DNA of 8,603 nucleotides from Methanomicrobiales archaeon (GCA_012520015.1 JAAYPD010000316.1:1-8603), one strand, 5' to 3'; positions 1 to 6,925 are shown, counted from the stretch's first letter. The notes: generated from the letters alone by a model not told the origin. Made by a program: numbers and translations.

Positions 1-71
1 GCCTGGCCAAATGGGCCGGACTTAAGATCCGGTTTCGAAGGAATCCAAGGGTTCAAATCCCTTCTCTCGCA
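1..71 (+). tRNA. tRNA-Leu (anticodon UAA), 5' end outside window
   Basis: This is the 3' part of a class II tRNA that reads UUA codons. The anticodon stem CCGGA (16-20) pairs with TCCGG (28-32) and encloses the loop CTTAAGA, with anticodon TAA at 23-25. A long variable arm follows, with a short stem TTC (34-36)/GAA (41-43). The T arm AAGGG-TTCAAAT-CCCTT spans 47-63. The 3' acceptor strand CTCTCGC is at 64-70 and the discriminator A at 71. No CCA is encoded, as is usual for many archaeal tRNAs. The acceptor 5' strand and the start of the D arm lie upstream of the window. The long variable arm together with the UAA anticodon makes Leu secure. Confidence 0.93.
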
Positions 72-73
72 TA

Positions 74-92
74 TTTTTTCTTGATCTTTTTT
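74..92 (+). terminator. oligo-T terminator of tRNA-Leu
   Basis: Two T6 runs (74-79 and 87-92) begin three bases after the tRNA. Archaeal RNA polymerase ends transcription at such U-tracts without needing a hairpin. An 8-bp direct repeat GATCTTTT (83-90 and 96-103) lies across the second run. Confidence 0.6.
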
Positions 93-133
93 GCAGATCT
101 TTTAAGTTTTGTTGAGGATATCAGCCTGATTAT

Positions 134-190
134 TTCTGTCAGACAGAATGGTTCATACTGATTTTTCTACTGGTCAAAGACCTGGTCTTT
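134..190. repeat. pair of perfect 15-nt palindromes
   Basis: TTCTGTC-A-GACAGAA (134-148) and AAAGACC-T-GGTCTTT (176-190) are each perfect 7-bp inverted repeats around one central base. Their centres are 42 bp apart, close to four helical turns. The two have different sequences, so they are not copies of one another. They could be binding sites for dimeric proteins, or RNA hairpins at the ends of the converging tRNA and 372-1010 transcripts. The function is not known. Confidence 0.6.
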
Positions 191-371
191 AATCCCTCGT
201 TTGTGCTATTGGCGAACAATATTCGATCAGGTTTATTAAATTTCAACTCATGAATCAGGATCGATGGATAATTAAGAATTATAAAAAGCCTGCCAGATTC
301 AAAAAAGATATTCCAGAATAATGGTTAAGTCAGTCAGAAAAAGGGAAATCGTTTCCGATCAAGGAACCGGA

Positions 372-1010
372 TTATTTTGTTGCGATGAACTGGTCCTGAA
401 CGGTGAACTGTTTCCTTTCGACAGGCTGAGCCAGGTTTTTAACATAAGTTTTAACATCGAATGTTCCACTTGAAAAGCCTGAAATACTGAAAGTAGACTC
501 AGCTAAAGGTTCAGCATTTGTATTTGTCCCAGTAATCGAGAATGTTACTGGAACCTGGGTTTTTGCTGCGGTTCCATTAATTTCTACATTATAAATTCCT
601 TTAGGCATACCAGACCTGACGATTAGATAGTCATAGAGCCCTGTACTGTCTGCCGTATCGAATACTTCATTATACTTTTTTTGATTAACCGAAACATTCA
701 GCTTACTGTCTGGGACCAGACCATTTATATAAACCCTTAGTGTTGGATTTGCGATGTCTAATGGCAAATTAAGTTTATTTAATTTGAAGGAGAAGAATGA
801 ACCTGCATCAATCTTGATATTTCCGATAATATCAATTTGGAAAGGATCTCCTGCCCCGATATTACCGATAAAAATTGAGACCTCTTCACCCGGCTTTACA
901 ACGTCAGGACTTGATAGCATTACAGCAGAAACCATCCCAATGCACATTACCCCTGTACACAGGACAGCCAATACCCCGGTTAACCATTTGAAAACAGAAA
1001 GATTCGACAT
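372..1010 (-). CDS. exported hypothetical protein, 212 aa
   Basis: I do not recognise the family. The start at 1010 is chosen because it gives a Sec-type signal peptide: a short basic/polar start, a hydrophobic core over residues 10-28, and a likely cleavage after Ser-Ala at residue 29. The mature part is rich in alternating hydrophobic, Gly, Thr and Asn residues (for example 36-62, 88-110 and 140-160), which suggests one or two beta-sandwich (Ig-like) domains. There is no Cys after the signal region and no C-terminal membrane anchor, so it is probably released or attached to the envelope by contacts with other proteins. Possible N-glycosylation sites are N105-V-S and N145-G-T. The gene stands alone on the minus strand. 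No Shine-Dalgarno precedes the ATG, which fits a leaderless transcript. Export is well supported; the function is unknown. Confidence 0.7.
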   Translation of the reverse strand: MSNLSVFKWLTGVLAVLCTGVMCIGMVSAVMLSSPDVVKPGEEVSIFIGNIGAGDPFQIDIIGNIKIDAGSFFSFKLNKLNLPLDIANPTLRVYINGLVPDSKLNVSVNQKKYNEVFDTADSTGLYDYLIVRSGMPKGIYNVEINGTAAKTQVPVTFSITGTNTNAEPLAESTFSISGFSSGTFDVKTYVKNLAQPVERKQFTVQDQFIATK

Positions 1011-1025
1011 TGTATCATCGTATTA

Positions 1026-1042
1026 TTTTTATACAATATTAA
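1026..1042 (-). promoter_or_regulatory. TATA-like promoter of the 212-aa protein gene
   Basis: Read on the minus strand, an AT-rich run with TTAATATT (1035-1042) followed by TATAAAAA (1026-1033) lies 16-32 bases upstream of the ATG. Using the first as TATA box would put the transcript start almost at the ATG, making the mRNA leaderless. The second box alone would place the start inside the signal peptide, so the first is preferred. Confidence 0.4.
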
Positions 1043-1170
1043 GATTGTGATAAAAGAGAGAGATAGAAACATACTTCACACCTCTCTGAGTGATCTCCTG
1101 ATATGGGATTTAAATAACTGAATGGAAAAAACAGACAACCCAGAAGATACAATGAACATCGACATTTTCA

Positions 1171-1286
1171 TACCAGCCAATGCAGGAGAGTCAGGGGAAC
1201 AGTATCAAATGTCCCACCCCCATACTGGACGATTAGTATCTGAATCACAACGATAAGTCCCATTATTACATAGAATACCGGGTTGC
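1171..1286 (-). pseudogene. relic of a P-type Ca2+ ATPase gene, C-terminal fragment
   Basis: These 116 bases align without gaps to 4454-4569, inside the intact ATPase gene, with 12 mismatches (about 90% identity, counted by eye). Read on the minus strand in the ATPase frame, they encode 38 residues matching residues 787-824 (NPVFYVIMGLIVVIQ..., through YGGG.FDTVPL to WLV), that is, membrane segment M9 and the start of M10. A TGA follows at once. Seven of the 12 changes are synonymous (in six codons); the other five give V to T, S to T, P to L and Q to H. There is no start codon, and similarity stops sharply at 1286. On the other side a shifted, weaker match may continue past 1170. It cannot make an ATPase. 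The bias to synonymous change suggests a remnant of a second ATPase copy that was once functional, rather than a fresh local duplication. Confidence 0.85.
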
Positions 1287-1409
1287 AAAAAGTAAATCAT
1301 AACCATTGACGGGTTCAAAAACCTTGGATGAAAATTCTTTGTGTGCGCATGATCGTTTTTCTTTTCGCACTCGATTGGCCACTTAATTCTCGTAATTAAT
1401 TGTTCTTTG

Positions 1410-1446
1410 AATCTGAATTGTAAATCAGATTATTTATGCCTGATTT
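1410..1446. promoter_or_regulatory. candidate operator: two nested inverted repeats upstream of the protease promoter
   Basis: AATCTGA (1410-1416) pairs with TCAGATT (1425-1431) across 8 bases, and AAATCAG (1422-1428) pairs with CTGATTT (1440-1446) across 11 bases. Both are perfect 7-bp inverted repeats and share the middle arm, giving three half-sites with a CTGA/TCAG core. The block ends 11 bp before the TATA box, next to where TFB binds. A regulator there could block or help promoter assembly. The repeats are seen; the regulatory role is inferred. Confidence 0.5.
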
Positions 1447-1455
1447 TTAGAATAT

Positions 1456-1469
1456 GCTTATATATAAGC
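1456..1469 (+). promoter_or_regulatory. TATA box of the protease operon
   Basis: TTATATATAA (1458-1467) sits inside the palindrome GCTTATATATAAGC. It is a near-ideal archaeal TATA box. A start of transcription about 25 bases downstream of its centre would fall near 1488, leaving a leader of roughly 10 bases before the ATG at 1498. No Shine-Dalgarno is seen there, in agreement with a leaderless or nearly leaderless mRNA. Confidence 0.7.
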
Positions 1470-1497
1470 TCATAATAATTTACAATAAAGTGTTTCT

Positions 1498-3645
1498 ATG
1501 AGATACAAATGGATCTTAATGGGGATCTGCATTATCATCATCCTCATGGGGATTGCATATGCAGCCAATTGCCCTGACAATTGTATATGTCTGACTTCTG
1601 CTGATGCAAAAGCGAAATCCATGATACCTTGCGAAGAAGAGATGATTTCATGTGGAAAAACAAAAACCGGTGAGACCCTCTACTGTTTTCGAAACAATAC
1701 GACAAGTATCAACACATTTGGAAAGATAATTAAACCGGCTTTGATGATTCAGGCAACTCCTGCTGTAACCCCGGCCAAAAAACCATCCACAGGAATTGCC
1801 TCGCCGGTAAAAACTCTTGCACCAGATTTGGAGATGACCCAACCTACAGCAAAACCACGGGTTACTCCCTTACCAATTACCCAGGCACCGGCCGATACTC
1901 CTTCACAGACTCAGACATTTCATAAGCCTGTGACGGAATTTGGCATGCCCAGTGTTACCCCGACACCCACACTATTACCTGCTGTTCCTGAAACCGGATT
2001 AGTTGCTGGGACTGCTTTCATCGGTGGTGATCGTGACGGGGACGGCATCGGAGATCTCTTAGATGTCTGTCCGGATGTTCCAGACCCTGATCAGCGGGAT
2101 ACTGATGGTGATGGGAAGGGAGATGTCTGTGATGCCTGTTCAGTAATGATTGCAAGCGGTGATGTATTCTGTTGTGACCAGTTCTATTCTCCATCAGGTA
2201 TTGCATGCCAGGGACTTTCCAGATATAGTGTCGAGGAAGGAAGGAATGTCTATTACTGGGAGGACCAATATGACCTGGTAGATTCTTCCGGTTGTGGATG
2301 TGGTGATACTGATGGCGGGCTCGATCCTTTCACCAGGGGAGTAGTCTATACCGAAGTGTGTGACACGAAAACGGTTTATCAGGGAGGAGCACCGGGTGAG
2401 AGGCTTCCTGTTATGGTGGGGAGTTGTTCATGCCAGCAAGCTGGAGAGGATCGGTGCTCGGATGATGGAAAGACCCTCATTGAATATATATGCACTGAAG
2501 ATGGTGTTCAGGAGGTTAAAATCCCCTGTTCAGGTGGATGCAGAGATGGGATCTGTTCCTGCTCTGATACGGACGGTGGAGTCAACTACTTTGAGGCCGG
2601 AACAATCGGAGGAATGACCGACGTATGTGTTGATGAGACGACCCTGCGTGAATATTCCTGTGGGTATTCTGAGTCCCGGGGATTTTTTATAAAGTCTGAA
2701 ACATATACCTGCCCGTATGGATGCCGTGACGGGGCATGTATCTGTGAGGATACCGATGGAGGATTGAACTATGAGGTTGCCGGGTGTATAGGCAACAAAT
2801 GTGACAGTTGTGAAGATGAGCAATGGATGGTTGAATTTCACATTGAATCCCCGACAACAACCCAGCCGTGCAATGTACGGAGTTATCGCCATAAATGTGA
2901 AGGACGGTGTGTGGATGGAGCCTGTCAGCCTCCCTCGTGTACAGACGGATTGTTAAACCAGGGAGAGGAAAAGATCGATTGTGGTGGCCCCTGTCTCCCT
3001 TGTGATCTGTGCAGTGATATCAGGTCAGGAGATACCCCGATTCCTGAGCAGTATGACTGGAGGGCTGTGGGCGGAATGAACTGGATTACCAAAATTAAGG
3101 ACCAGGAAAGCTGTGGATCCTGCTGGGCACATGCAACCCTTGCATCAGTGGAAGCAGTGTATAACATTGAATCAGGATCTTACCATGAAACTGATCTTGC
3201 TGAGCAGTATTTTGTATCAAAGTGCTGCAGATGGGAAGGAGACTGCAATGGAGGATTTCCAAGAAGGGTACTTTATAATCTGAAACATCAGGAAGGCAGC
3301 ACCGAAGAAGAATATTTCCCATTTATCGCAAAAAACTCTGCATGCAGCCCATATGCAGGATGGGATAAACATACCTGGAAGATCGATGATTATGACCGGG
3401 TGGATCCCATCCTTGGTAAAAATGATAACAAAAAAATCAAGCAGGAAATTATCTGTAAAGGTCCGGTAATTTCTTGTGGTGGAGGTCATTGTGTGCTTAT
3501 CATCGGATGGGATGAATCTACTCACGAATGGATCATCAAAAACAGCTGGGGAACTGACTGGGGAGACGAGGGATTTGGCAGGATCTCATATGATTATCCC
3601 TGGGCAGAGAAGGTCTATTCCTTACACGGGGTGAGTAAGAAATGA
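1498..3645 (+). CDS. exported multidomain papain-family (C1) cysteine protease
   Basis: A 715-aa exported peptidase. Residues 1-22 form a signal peptide ending Ala-Tyr-Ala. Residues 24-70 are a Cys-rich domain (CPDNCIC start). Residues about 83-172 are a Pro/Thr-rich linker. Residues 178-214 are a thrombospondin type-3-like Ca2+ motif (DRDGDGIGD... DTDGDGKGD). Three modules starting C-x-DTDGG follow (about 266-353, 355-414, 416-476), then a short Cys-rich link (481-502, CTDGLLNQGEEKIDCGGPC). The papain domain covers about 517-712. Its catalytic residues are present: Gln536 (oxyanion hole), Cys542 in GSCWA, His664 in GGHC and Asn682 in NSWG; the DCNGG motif is also there. At about 195 residues the domain is slightly short for the family. 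No typical inhibitory propeptide (I29) is visible; the Cys-rich modules occupy its place. There is no C-terminal anchor. It overlaps the next gene by ATGA. Substrate is unknown; peptidase assignment is firm. Confidence 0.93.
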   Translation: MRYKWILMGICIIIILMGIAYAANCPDNCICLTSADAKAKSMIPCEEEMISCGKTKTGETLYCFRNNTTSINTFGKIIKPALMIQATPAVTPAKKPSTGIASPVKTLAPDLEMTQPTAKPRVTPLPITQAPADTPSQTQTFHKPVTEFGMPSVTPTPTLLPAVPETGLVAGTAFIGGDRDGDGIGDLLDVCPDVPDPDQRDTDGDGKGDVCDACSVMIASGDVFCCDQFYSPSGIACQGLSRYSVEEGRNVYYWEDQYDLVDSSGCGCGDTDGGLDPFTRGVVYTEVCDTKTVYQGGAPGERLPVMVGSCSCQQAGEDRCSDDGKTLIEYICTEDGVQEVKIPCSGGCRDGICSCSDTDGGVNYFEAGTIGGMTDVCVDETTLREYSCGYSESRGFFIKSETYTCPYGCRDGACICEDTDGGLNYEVAGCIGNKCDSCEDEQWMVEFHIESPTTTQPCNVRSYRHKCEGRCVDGACQPPSCTDGLLNQGEEKIDCGGPCLPCDLCSDIRSGDTPIPEQYDWRAVGGMNWITKIKDQESCGSCWAHATLASVEAVYNIESGSYHETDLAEQYFVSKCCRWEGDCNGGFPRRVLYNLKHQEGSTEEEYFPFIAKNSACSPYAGWDKHTWKIDDYDRVDPILGKNDNKKIKQEIICKGPVISCGGGHCVLIIGWDESTHEWIIKNSWGTDWGDEGFGRISYDYPWAEKVYSLHGVSKK

Positions 3646-4184
3646 AATCTATAAAACCTGTAAAACAGATTGGCATAATTCTTCTGGTCTTGTGCATGGT
3701 TCTTATACCATCAGTTGTGGCTTTGAAAAATCCGGCAGCAGTGTACGCAGAGGCCCTTGGGTATCAGTACGTCACCATGGAAGAGAAAGGAGCTGGTATG
3801 CGTGGATTTGTAGTTCTGCCTGATGGGGCCAGAGTTTCAGGATGGGACTTTCTCAAAGGAAAGGCCGGTGAGCAATATAGTGCCTGTGCACAGCTCGGCG
3901 GAAAACAGACAACCGTCAAAGATAAACAGTTGTGTTCTGCAATTTACTCTGATACCTGTGCGGTATGTGAGTTACCAAACGGAACAAGAGCAGAAGTGAC
4001 GGTACTCCTCAAACTTGACTTTTCTGAAAGTATATGCGGGGATGGTACCTGCGGGATGCCGGAGAATGAAAAGACCTGTCCGGAAGATTGTCCAAAGGAT
4101 GGAATGGATGAGTATTGCGGCGGGGGAGCCCAGGATCCTGATTGTATCGGGGATGATAACTGGACCCCGCCGCCCAAAGAATAA
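3642..4184 (+). CDS. exported DUF333-like cysteine-rich protein, partner of the protease
   Basis: A 180-aa protein whose ATG overlaps the protease stop codon (ATGA), so its translation is probably coupled to the protease. Residues 1-27 are a signal peptide (cleavage after Val-Val-Ala). Residues 30-82 resemble DUF333 (NPAAVY, LPDG, WDF, GEQYSACA), a small domain of exported proteins with no established role. As I recall the family pattern, its conserved Cys positions are replaced here by Ala36, Val57, Val65 and Ala75; only Cys82 is kept. A middle part carries C98, C106 and C109. Residues 132-150 form the motif CGDGTC..PENEKTCPEDC, frequent in exported archaeal proteins and plausibly metal- or disulfide-stabilised. 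The tail is acidic and Pro-rich. Given the coupling, it may be a chaperone, inhibitor or substrate-binding partner of the protease; this is inference. The DUF333 link comes from motif recall. Confidence 0.8.
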   Translation: MKSIKPVKQIGIILLVLCMVLIPSVVALKNPAAVYAEALGYQYVTMEEKGAGMRGFVVLPDGARVSGWDFLKGKAGEQYSACAQLGGKQTTVKDKQLCSAIYSDTCAVCELPNGTRAEVTVLLKLDFSESICGDGTCGMPENEKTCPEDCPKDGMDEYCGGGAQDPDCIGDDNWTPPPKE

Positions 4185-4338
4185 GGAGGAGAAAATATCC
4201 AGAATGGAAAGAGAATGCATCTCTCATCCTGGTCATTCCTCAATATCCTGCTTTTTTGTCCCAAATTTCCCGGTAAAGGGCATTATCGTCACCGAACTTC
4301 TGTGGATCTCACTCTCCAGTGAAGCTTTTATGCCATAG
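4184..4338 (+). other. doubtful 44-codon ORF (4204-4338) with a strong ribosome binding site
   Basis: The stop codon of the DUF333-like gene runs into AGGAGG (4184-4189), a perfect Shine-Dalgarno. The first ATG after it is at 4204, 14 bases downstream, which is longer than usual. The ORF runs to a TAG at 4336-4338 and would encode 44 residues (start MERECISHPGH) with a hydrophobic middle and no recognised motif. A T6 run (4252-4257) inside it could stop the transcript early. It may be a third small gene of the operon, the decayed start of one, or chance. The real feature is the SD without an obvious gene. Confidence 0.25.
4252..4257 (+). terminator. oligo-T run after the protease operon
   Basis: T6 lies about 68 bases after the DUF333-like stop codon. 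A second run, T7 at 4382-4388 inside the end of the converging ATPase gene, could serve as backup. Either would suit an archaeal U-tract terminator. Confidence 0.35.
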
Positions 4339-4378
4339 AAAAACTTTTATAACTCAGCTTCCATCACCAGAAAAATTA

Positions 4379-6925
4379 TTATTTTTTTGTCTTTTGGTGG
4401 TAATACCGAAGGAAAGGCCAGATGAGAAGGACGGGCATCGTCCCGGCTCCGATTACCAGCCACTGCAGGGGAGATAAGGGAACAGTATCAAATACCCCGC
4501 CTCCATACTGGACGATGAGTATCTGAATCACAACTATAAGTCCCATTATTACATAGAATACAGGGTTGCCTCTGAACAGGGCAGGCATGATGCCATTAAT
4601 ACCCCGGCAGTTAAACCCGTTCCAGACCTGGGCGATAACAAACCCGGCAAAGAACGCAGTTGCCTGCTGCCTGGGAGTCTCCATGAACGGAAGACCGGTC
4701 ATCATACAGGTAATCCCGGCCAGAATATAGATAGAAGCGGTTATCAGGATCGCCTGTTTCATGTAGGGAGTGATAACAAAAGCGGTTCGGGGTATGGGTT
4801 TTCTGTTCATCTGAGCCGGGTGGGGAGCTTCTGAACAGAGTGCAAGGGCAGCCAGCGAGTCCATGATGATATTGATCCAGAGTAACTGGATGATGGTAAA
4901 AGGCGGAGGAAATCCGAGAAGCGGAGCGATAAATGTCAGGAGGGCAGCGGAGATATTAATGGTGAGCTGAAAGATTAAAAACCGCTGAATGTTTTCATAA
5001 AGAGCCCTGCCACACCAGACTGCACGCTCAATCGTCGGGAATGAATCATCAAGGAGAATAATATCACTTGCCTCCCTTGCCACTTCAGTTCCGGCAATTC
5101 CCATGGCAAGGCCCACGTCGGCATTCCGCAGGGCCGGGGCATCATTTGTCCCGTCACCAGTAACAGCTACAACTTCCCCGTTTGCCTGCAGGGCTTTGAC
5201 CAGGAGAAGTTTGTCATTAGGCTCGGAACGTGCAAGAACCTGGAGTGCAGGAACGATATCCTGCCTCTCCTCGTCAGAAAGCCCACGAAACTCAGGGCCG
5301 GTCATGACTATTCCGTTCCTGAAAATTCCGGTCTCAAGGGCGATGGCCGTAGCAGTCCCTGGGCTGTCCCCGGTTACCATTTTCACCCCGATGCCGGCAT
5401 TATTACAGGTTTTCACTGCATCCGGAACATCAGGCCTGACCTCATCACGAATACCCACATATCCGTCCCAGATGAGTGTTGAAAGCTCCCTTACATCCGG
5501 TTTTAGTTCTCCATGAGCAAATGCAAGGGTTCGCATTGCCCGCTGTGCAAGATGATGAAGACCGGAGAGATCTAAAGCAGGGCTGCACCGGGCAGCAACA
5601 ATCTCCGGTGCACCTTTCACCAGAATGTACTGTTTTGAGTCGTACTCAAAGGTGGTTGACATCAGTTTCTTTTTGGAGTTGAAATAATCCTGGGAAAGGA
5701 AAGGCCAGGCGTGCCGGATATCAGAATAACGTATCCCGGCCCGGTGCAACCACCTGAGAAGAGCTGCTTCCGTTGAATTTCCAACGGTAATCAGCCTGTC
5801 CTCATGATACTCCAGCTCAGCCGTGCTGTTCACCGCTGCATTAAGTGTTATCCATTCAGAGGAATTTTTTGGCAGACCGGTTGGAATTTCAGGCATTTCT
5901 ACAGATGCTGCTGCAACTTCCATCTGATTCATGGTAAGAGTACCGGTCTTATCCGTGCATATGACCGTTACCGAACCGACTGTTTCGCAGGCAATCAGCC
6001 GTCTGACAAGGCTCTTTGCCCTGGTCATCTTACCCATAGTAAGAGCAAGTGACACCGTAACACTGACAGGAAGCCCTTCAGGAACAGAAACCACTATGAT
6101 GACGACGGCAAACATGCAGGCATGCAAAAAAACACTTAAGATCCCAAGAGGAGTCTGTGGAGGAACACCAATAATAAAATCCTGTATTAAGACCACAGAG
6201 ATGATCAGCCCGGCCATGATATACCCGAACTTGCTGATAAGATGAGCAAGGTCCCGGAGCTTAATCTGGAGCGGAGTTTCAGGTCGGCTGCCTTCGGCAA
6301 GGGACGAGGCTATCTCTCCCATTTTTGTCCGGTCACCTACGGCTGCCGCAATCATGGTCGCCCTGCCACCGGTTATGTAGGATCCCTTAAGAACAGAATC
6401 CCGGAGTTTTTTCTTTACCGGTTCACTCTCTCCGGTAAAGGCAGACTCGTCAGATTCGGCCTCTGCTGCAACAAGAAGGTATCCGTCTGCCGGAACCATA
6501 TCTCCTGCTTCAAGAAGGATAATATCACCAACAACGATATCCCGCATCGGAATACTGCCAGGGGCCCCATCTCTGATAACTTTTACCCCGGTATCCTCAC
6601 GCATGACATTCAGTGCATCAAATTCCCGGTTACTCCTGAACTCGGTCAGAAAAGCGATGGTTGTTGCCAGGATGACTGCAAGAGCTATGCCGATGGTATC
6701 AATAAGGCTTTCACCCTCCAGCAGGGCAATGAGGGCAGAGAGAACGACTGCAACGAGCAGGATACGGATAATCGGATCCTGATATTTTTCAAGATACTGT
6801 TTCCATACCGGCATCCGCTTCGGAGGAGTTAACTCGTTCTTTCCATATTGTTCTCTGGATTCCAAAACCGTTTCAGAAGATAATCCATCAGTTCCAAATC
6901 GTTCCAGGTCCTTATCCGGGATCAT
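4379..6925 (-). CDS. calcium-translocating P-type ATPase, type IIB (PMCA-like)
   Basis: An 848-aa ion pump that uses ATP to expel Ca2+ from the cytoplasm; the length is normal for prokaryotic members. It has an N-terminal cation-ATPase domain (1-50) and an actuator with TGES (164-167). M4 carries VPEGLP (PEGL 282-285, Glu283 a Ca2+ ligand). The phosphorylation motif is DKTGT (Asp325), the nucleotide-binding motif KGAPE (437-441), and the hinge TGDGTNDAP (589-597). M6 carries LWINIIMD (Asn685, Asp689 ligands). In M5, Asn657 is kept but the position of SERCA Glu771 is Ala660, as in plasma-membrane pumps, so one Ca2+ per cycle is expected. About ten membrane segments can be placed. No calmodulin-like tail is present. 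No Shine-Dalgarno is clear before the ATG. It converges on the protease operon. Part of its 3' end recurs as a relic at 1171-1286. Ca2+ specificity is inferred from motifs. Confidence 0.95.
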   Translation of the reverse strand: MIPDKDLERFGTDGLSSETVLESREQYGKNELTPPKRMPVWKQYLEKYQDPIIRILLVAVVLSALIALLEGESLIDTIGIALAVILATTIAFLTEFRSNREFDALNVMREDTGVKVIRDGAPGSIPMRDIVVGDIILLEAGDMVPADGYLLVAAEAESDESAFTGESEPVKKKLRDSVLKGSYITGGRATMIAAAVGDRTKMGEIASSLAEGSRPETPLQIKLRDLAHLISKFGYIMAGLIISVVLIQDFIIGVPPQTPLGILSVFLHACMFAVVIIVVSVPEGLPVSVTVSLALTMGKMTRAKSLVRRLIACETVGSVTVICTDKTGTLTMNQMEVAAASVEMPEIPTGLPKNSSEWITLNAAVNSTAELEYHEDRLITVGNSTEAALLRWLHRAGIRYSDIRHAWPFLSQDYFNSKKKLMSTTFEYDSKQYILVKGAPEIVAARCSPALDLSGLHHLAQRAMRTLAFAHGELKPDVRELSTLIWDGYVGIRDEVRPDVPDAVKTCNNAGIGVKMVTGDSPGTATAIALETGIFRNGIVMTGPEFRGLSDEERQDIVPALQVLARSEPNDKLLLVKALQANGEVVAVTGDGTNDAPALRNADVGLAMGIAGTEVAREASDIILLDDSFPTIERAVWCGRALYENIQRFLIFQLTINISAALLTFIAPLLGFPPPFTIIQLLWINIIMDSLAALALCSEAPHPAQMNRKPIPRTAFVITPYMKQAILITASIYILAGITCMMTGLPFMETPRQQATAFFAGFVIAQVWNGFNCRGINGIMPALFRGNPVFYVIMGLIVVIQILIVQYGGGVFDTVPLSPLQWLVIGAGTMPVLLIWPFLRYYHQKTKK

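Larger units (their letters stand above)
72..371. other. gene-free stretch between tRNA-Leu and the secreted protein gene
   Basis: No convincing gene is seen. It holds the tRNA terminator T-runs, two perfect 15-nt palindromes centred at 141 and 183, and an isolated TATA-like AATTATAAAAAG near 274-285. The only ORF after that TATA (ATG at 321, stop at 471-473, 50 codons) runs antisense into the end of the 372-1010 gene and has no ribosome binding site or recognisable features. Confidence 0.6.
1011..1497. other. divergent intergenic region with ATPase relic and regulatory repeats
   Basis: No intact gene is seen. From left to right it contains the promoter of the minus-strand gene, a 116-bp relic of an ATPase gene (1171-1286), an AT-rich stretch with a 6-bp inverted repeat TTAATT/AATTAA (1383-1399), nested inverted repeats built on CTGA/TCAG (1410-1446), and the TATA box of the protease gene (1458-1467). 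A 44-codon ORF at 1122-1256 crosses the relic on the opposite strand and is not believed. Confidence 0.7.

Noticed and set aside
321..473. 50-codon plus-strand ORF downstream of AATTATAAAAAG
   Set aside because: The last third of it is antisense to the end of the 372-1010 gene, it has no Shine-Dalgarno, and the encoded sequence shows no signal peptide, membrane segment or motif.
754..1050. 98-codon plus-strand ORF opposite the 212-aa protein gene
   Set aside because: It is a frame shadow of the minus-strand gene; the minus-strand product has a clean signal peptide and this one has no features.
1122..1256. 44-codon plus-strand ORF after a TTTAAATA sequence
   Set aside because: It crosses the ATPase relic on the opposite strand, so its length is explained by the antisense of former coding sequence; no ribosome binding site or motif.
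2029..2139. Reading the DxDxDG repeats of the protease as a dockerin (cellulosome) domain
   Set aside because: The spacing and the CPD...D and CDAC cysteines fit a thrombospondin type-3 Ca2+ motif better than the paired 22-residue dockerin repeat.
4015..4338. Reading 107 codons from 4015 as a real gene
   Set aside because: Its first part is out of frame within the DUF333-like gene, which has signal peptide and motifs; only the end from 4204 could be independent.
6242..6832. 196-codon plus-strand ORF within the ATPase gene
   Set aside because: It lies fully inside the coding strand of a well-supported ATPase and its product resembles no protein family; long antisense frames are common in such genes.
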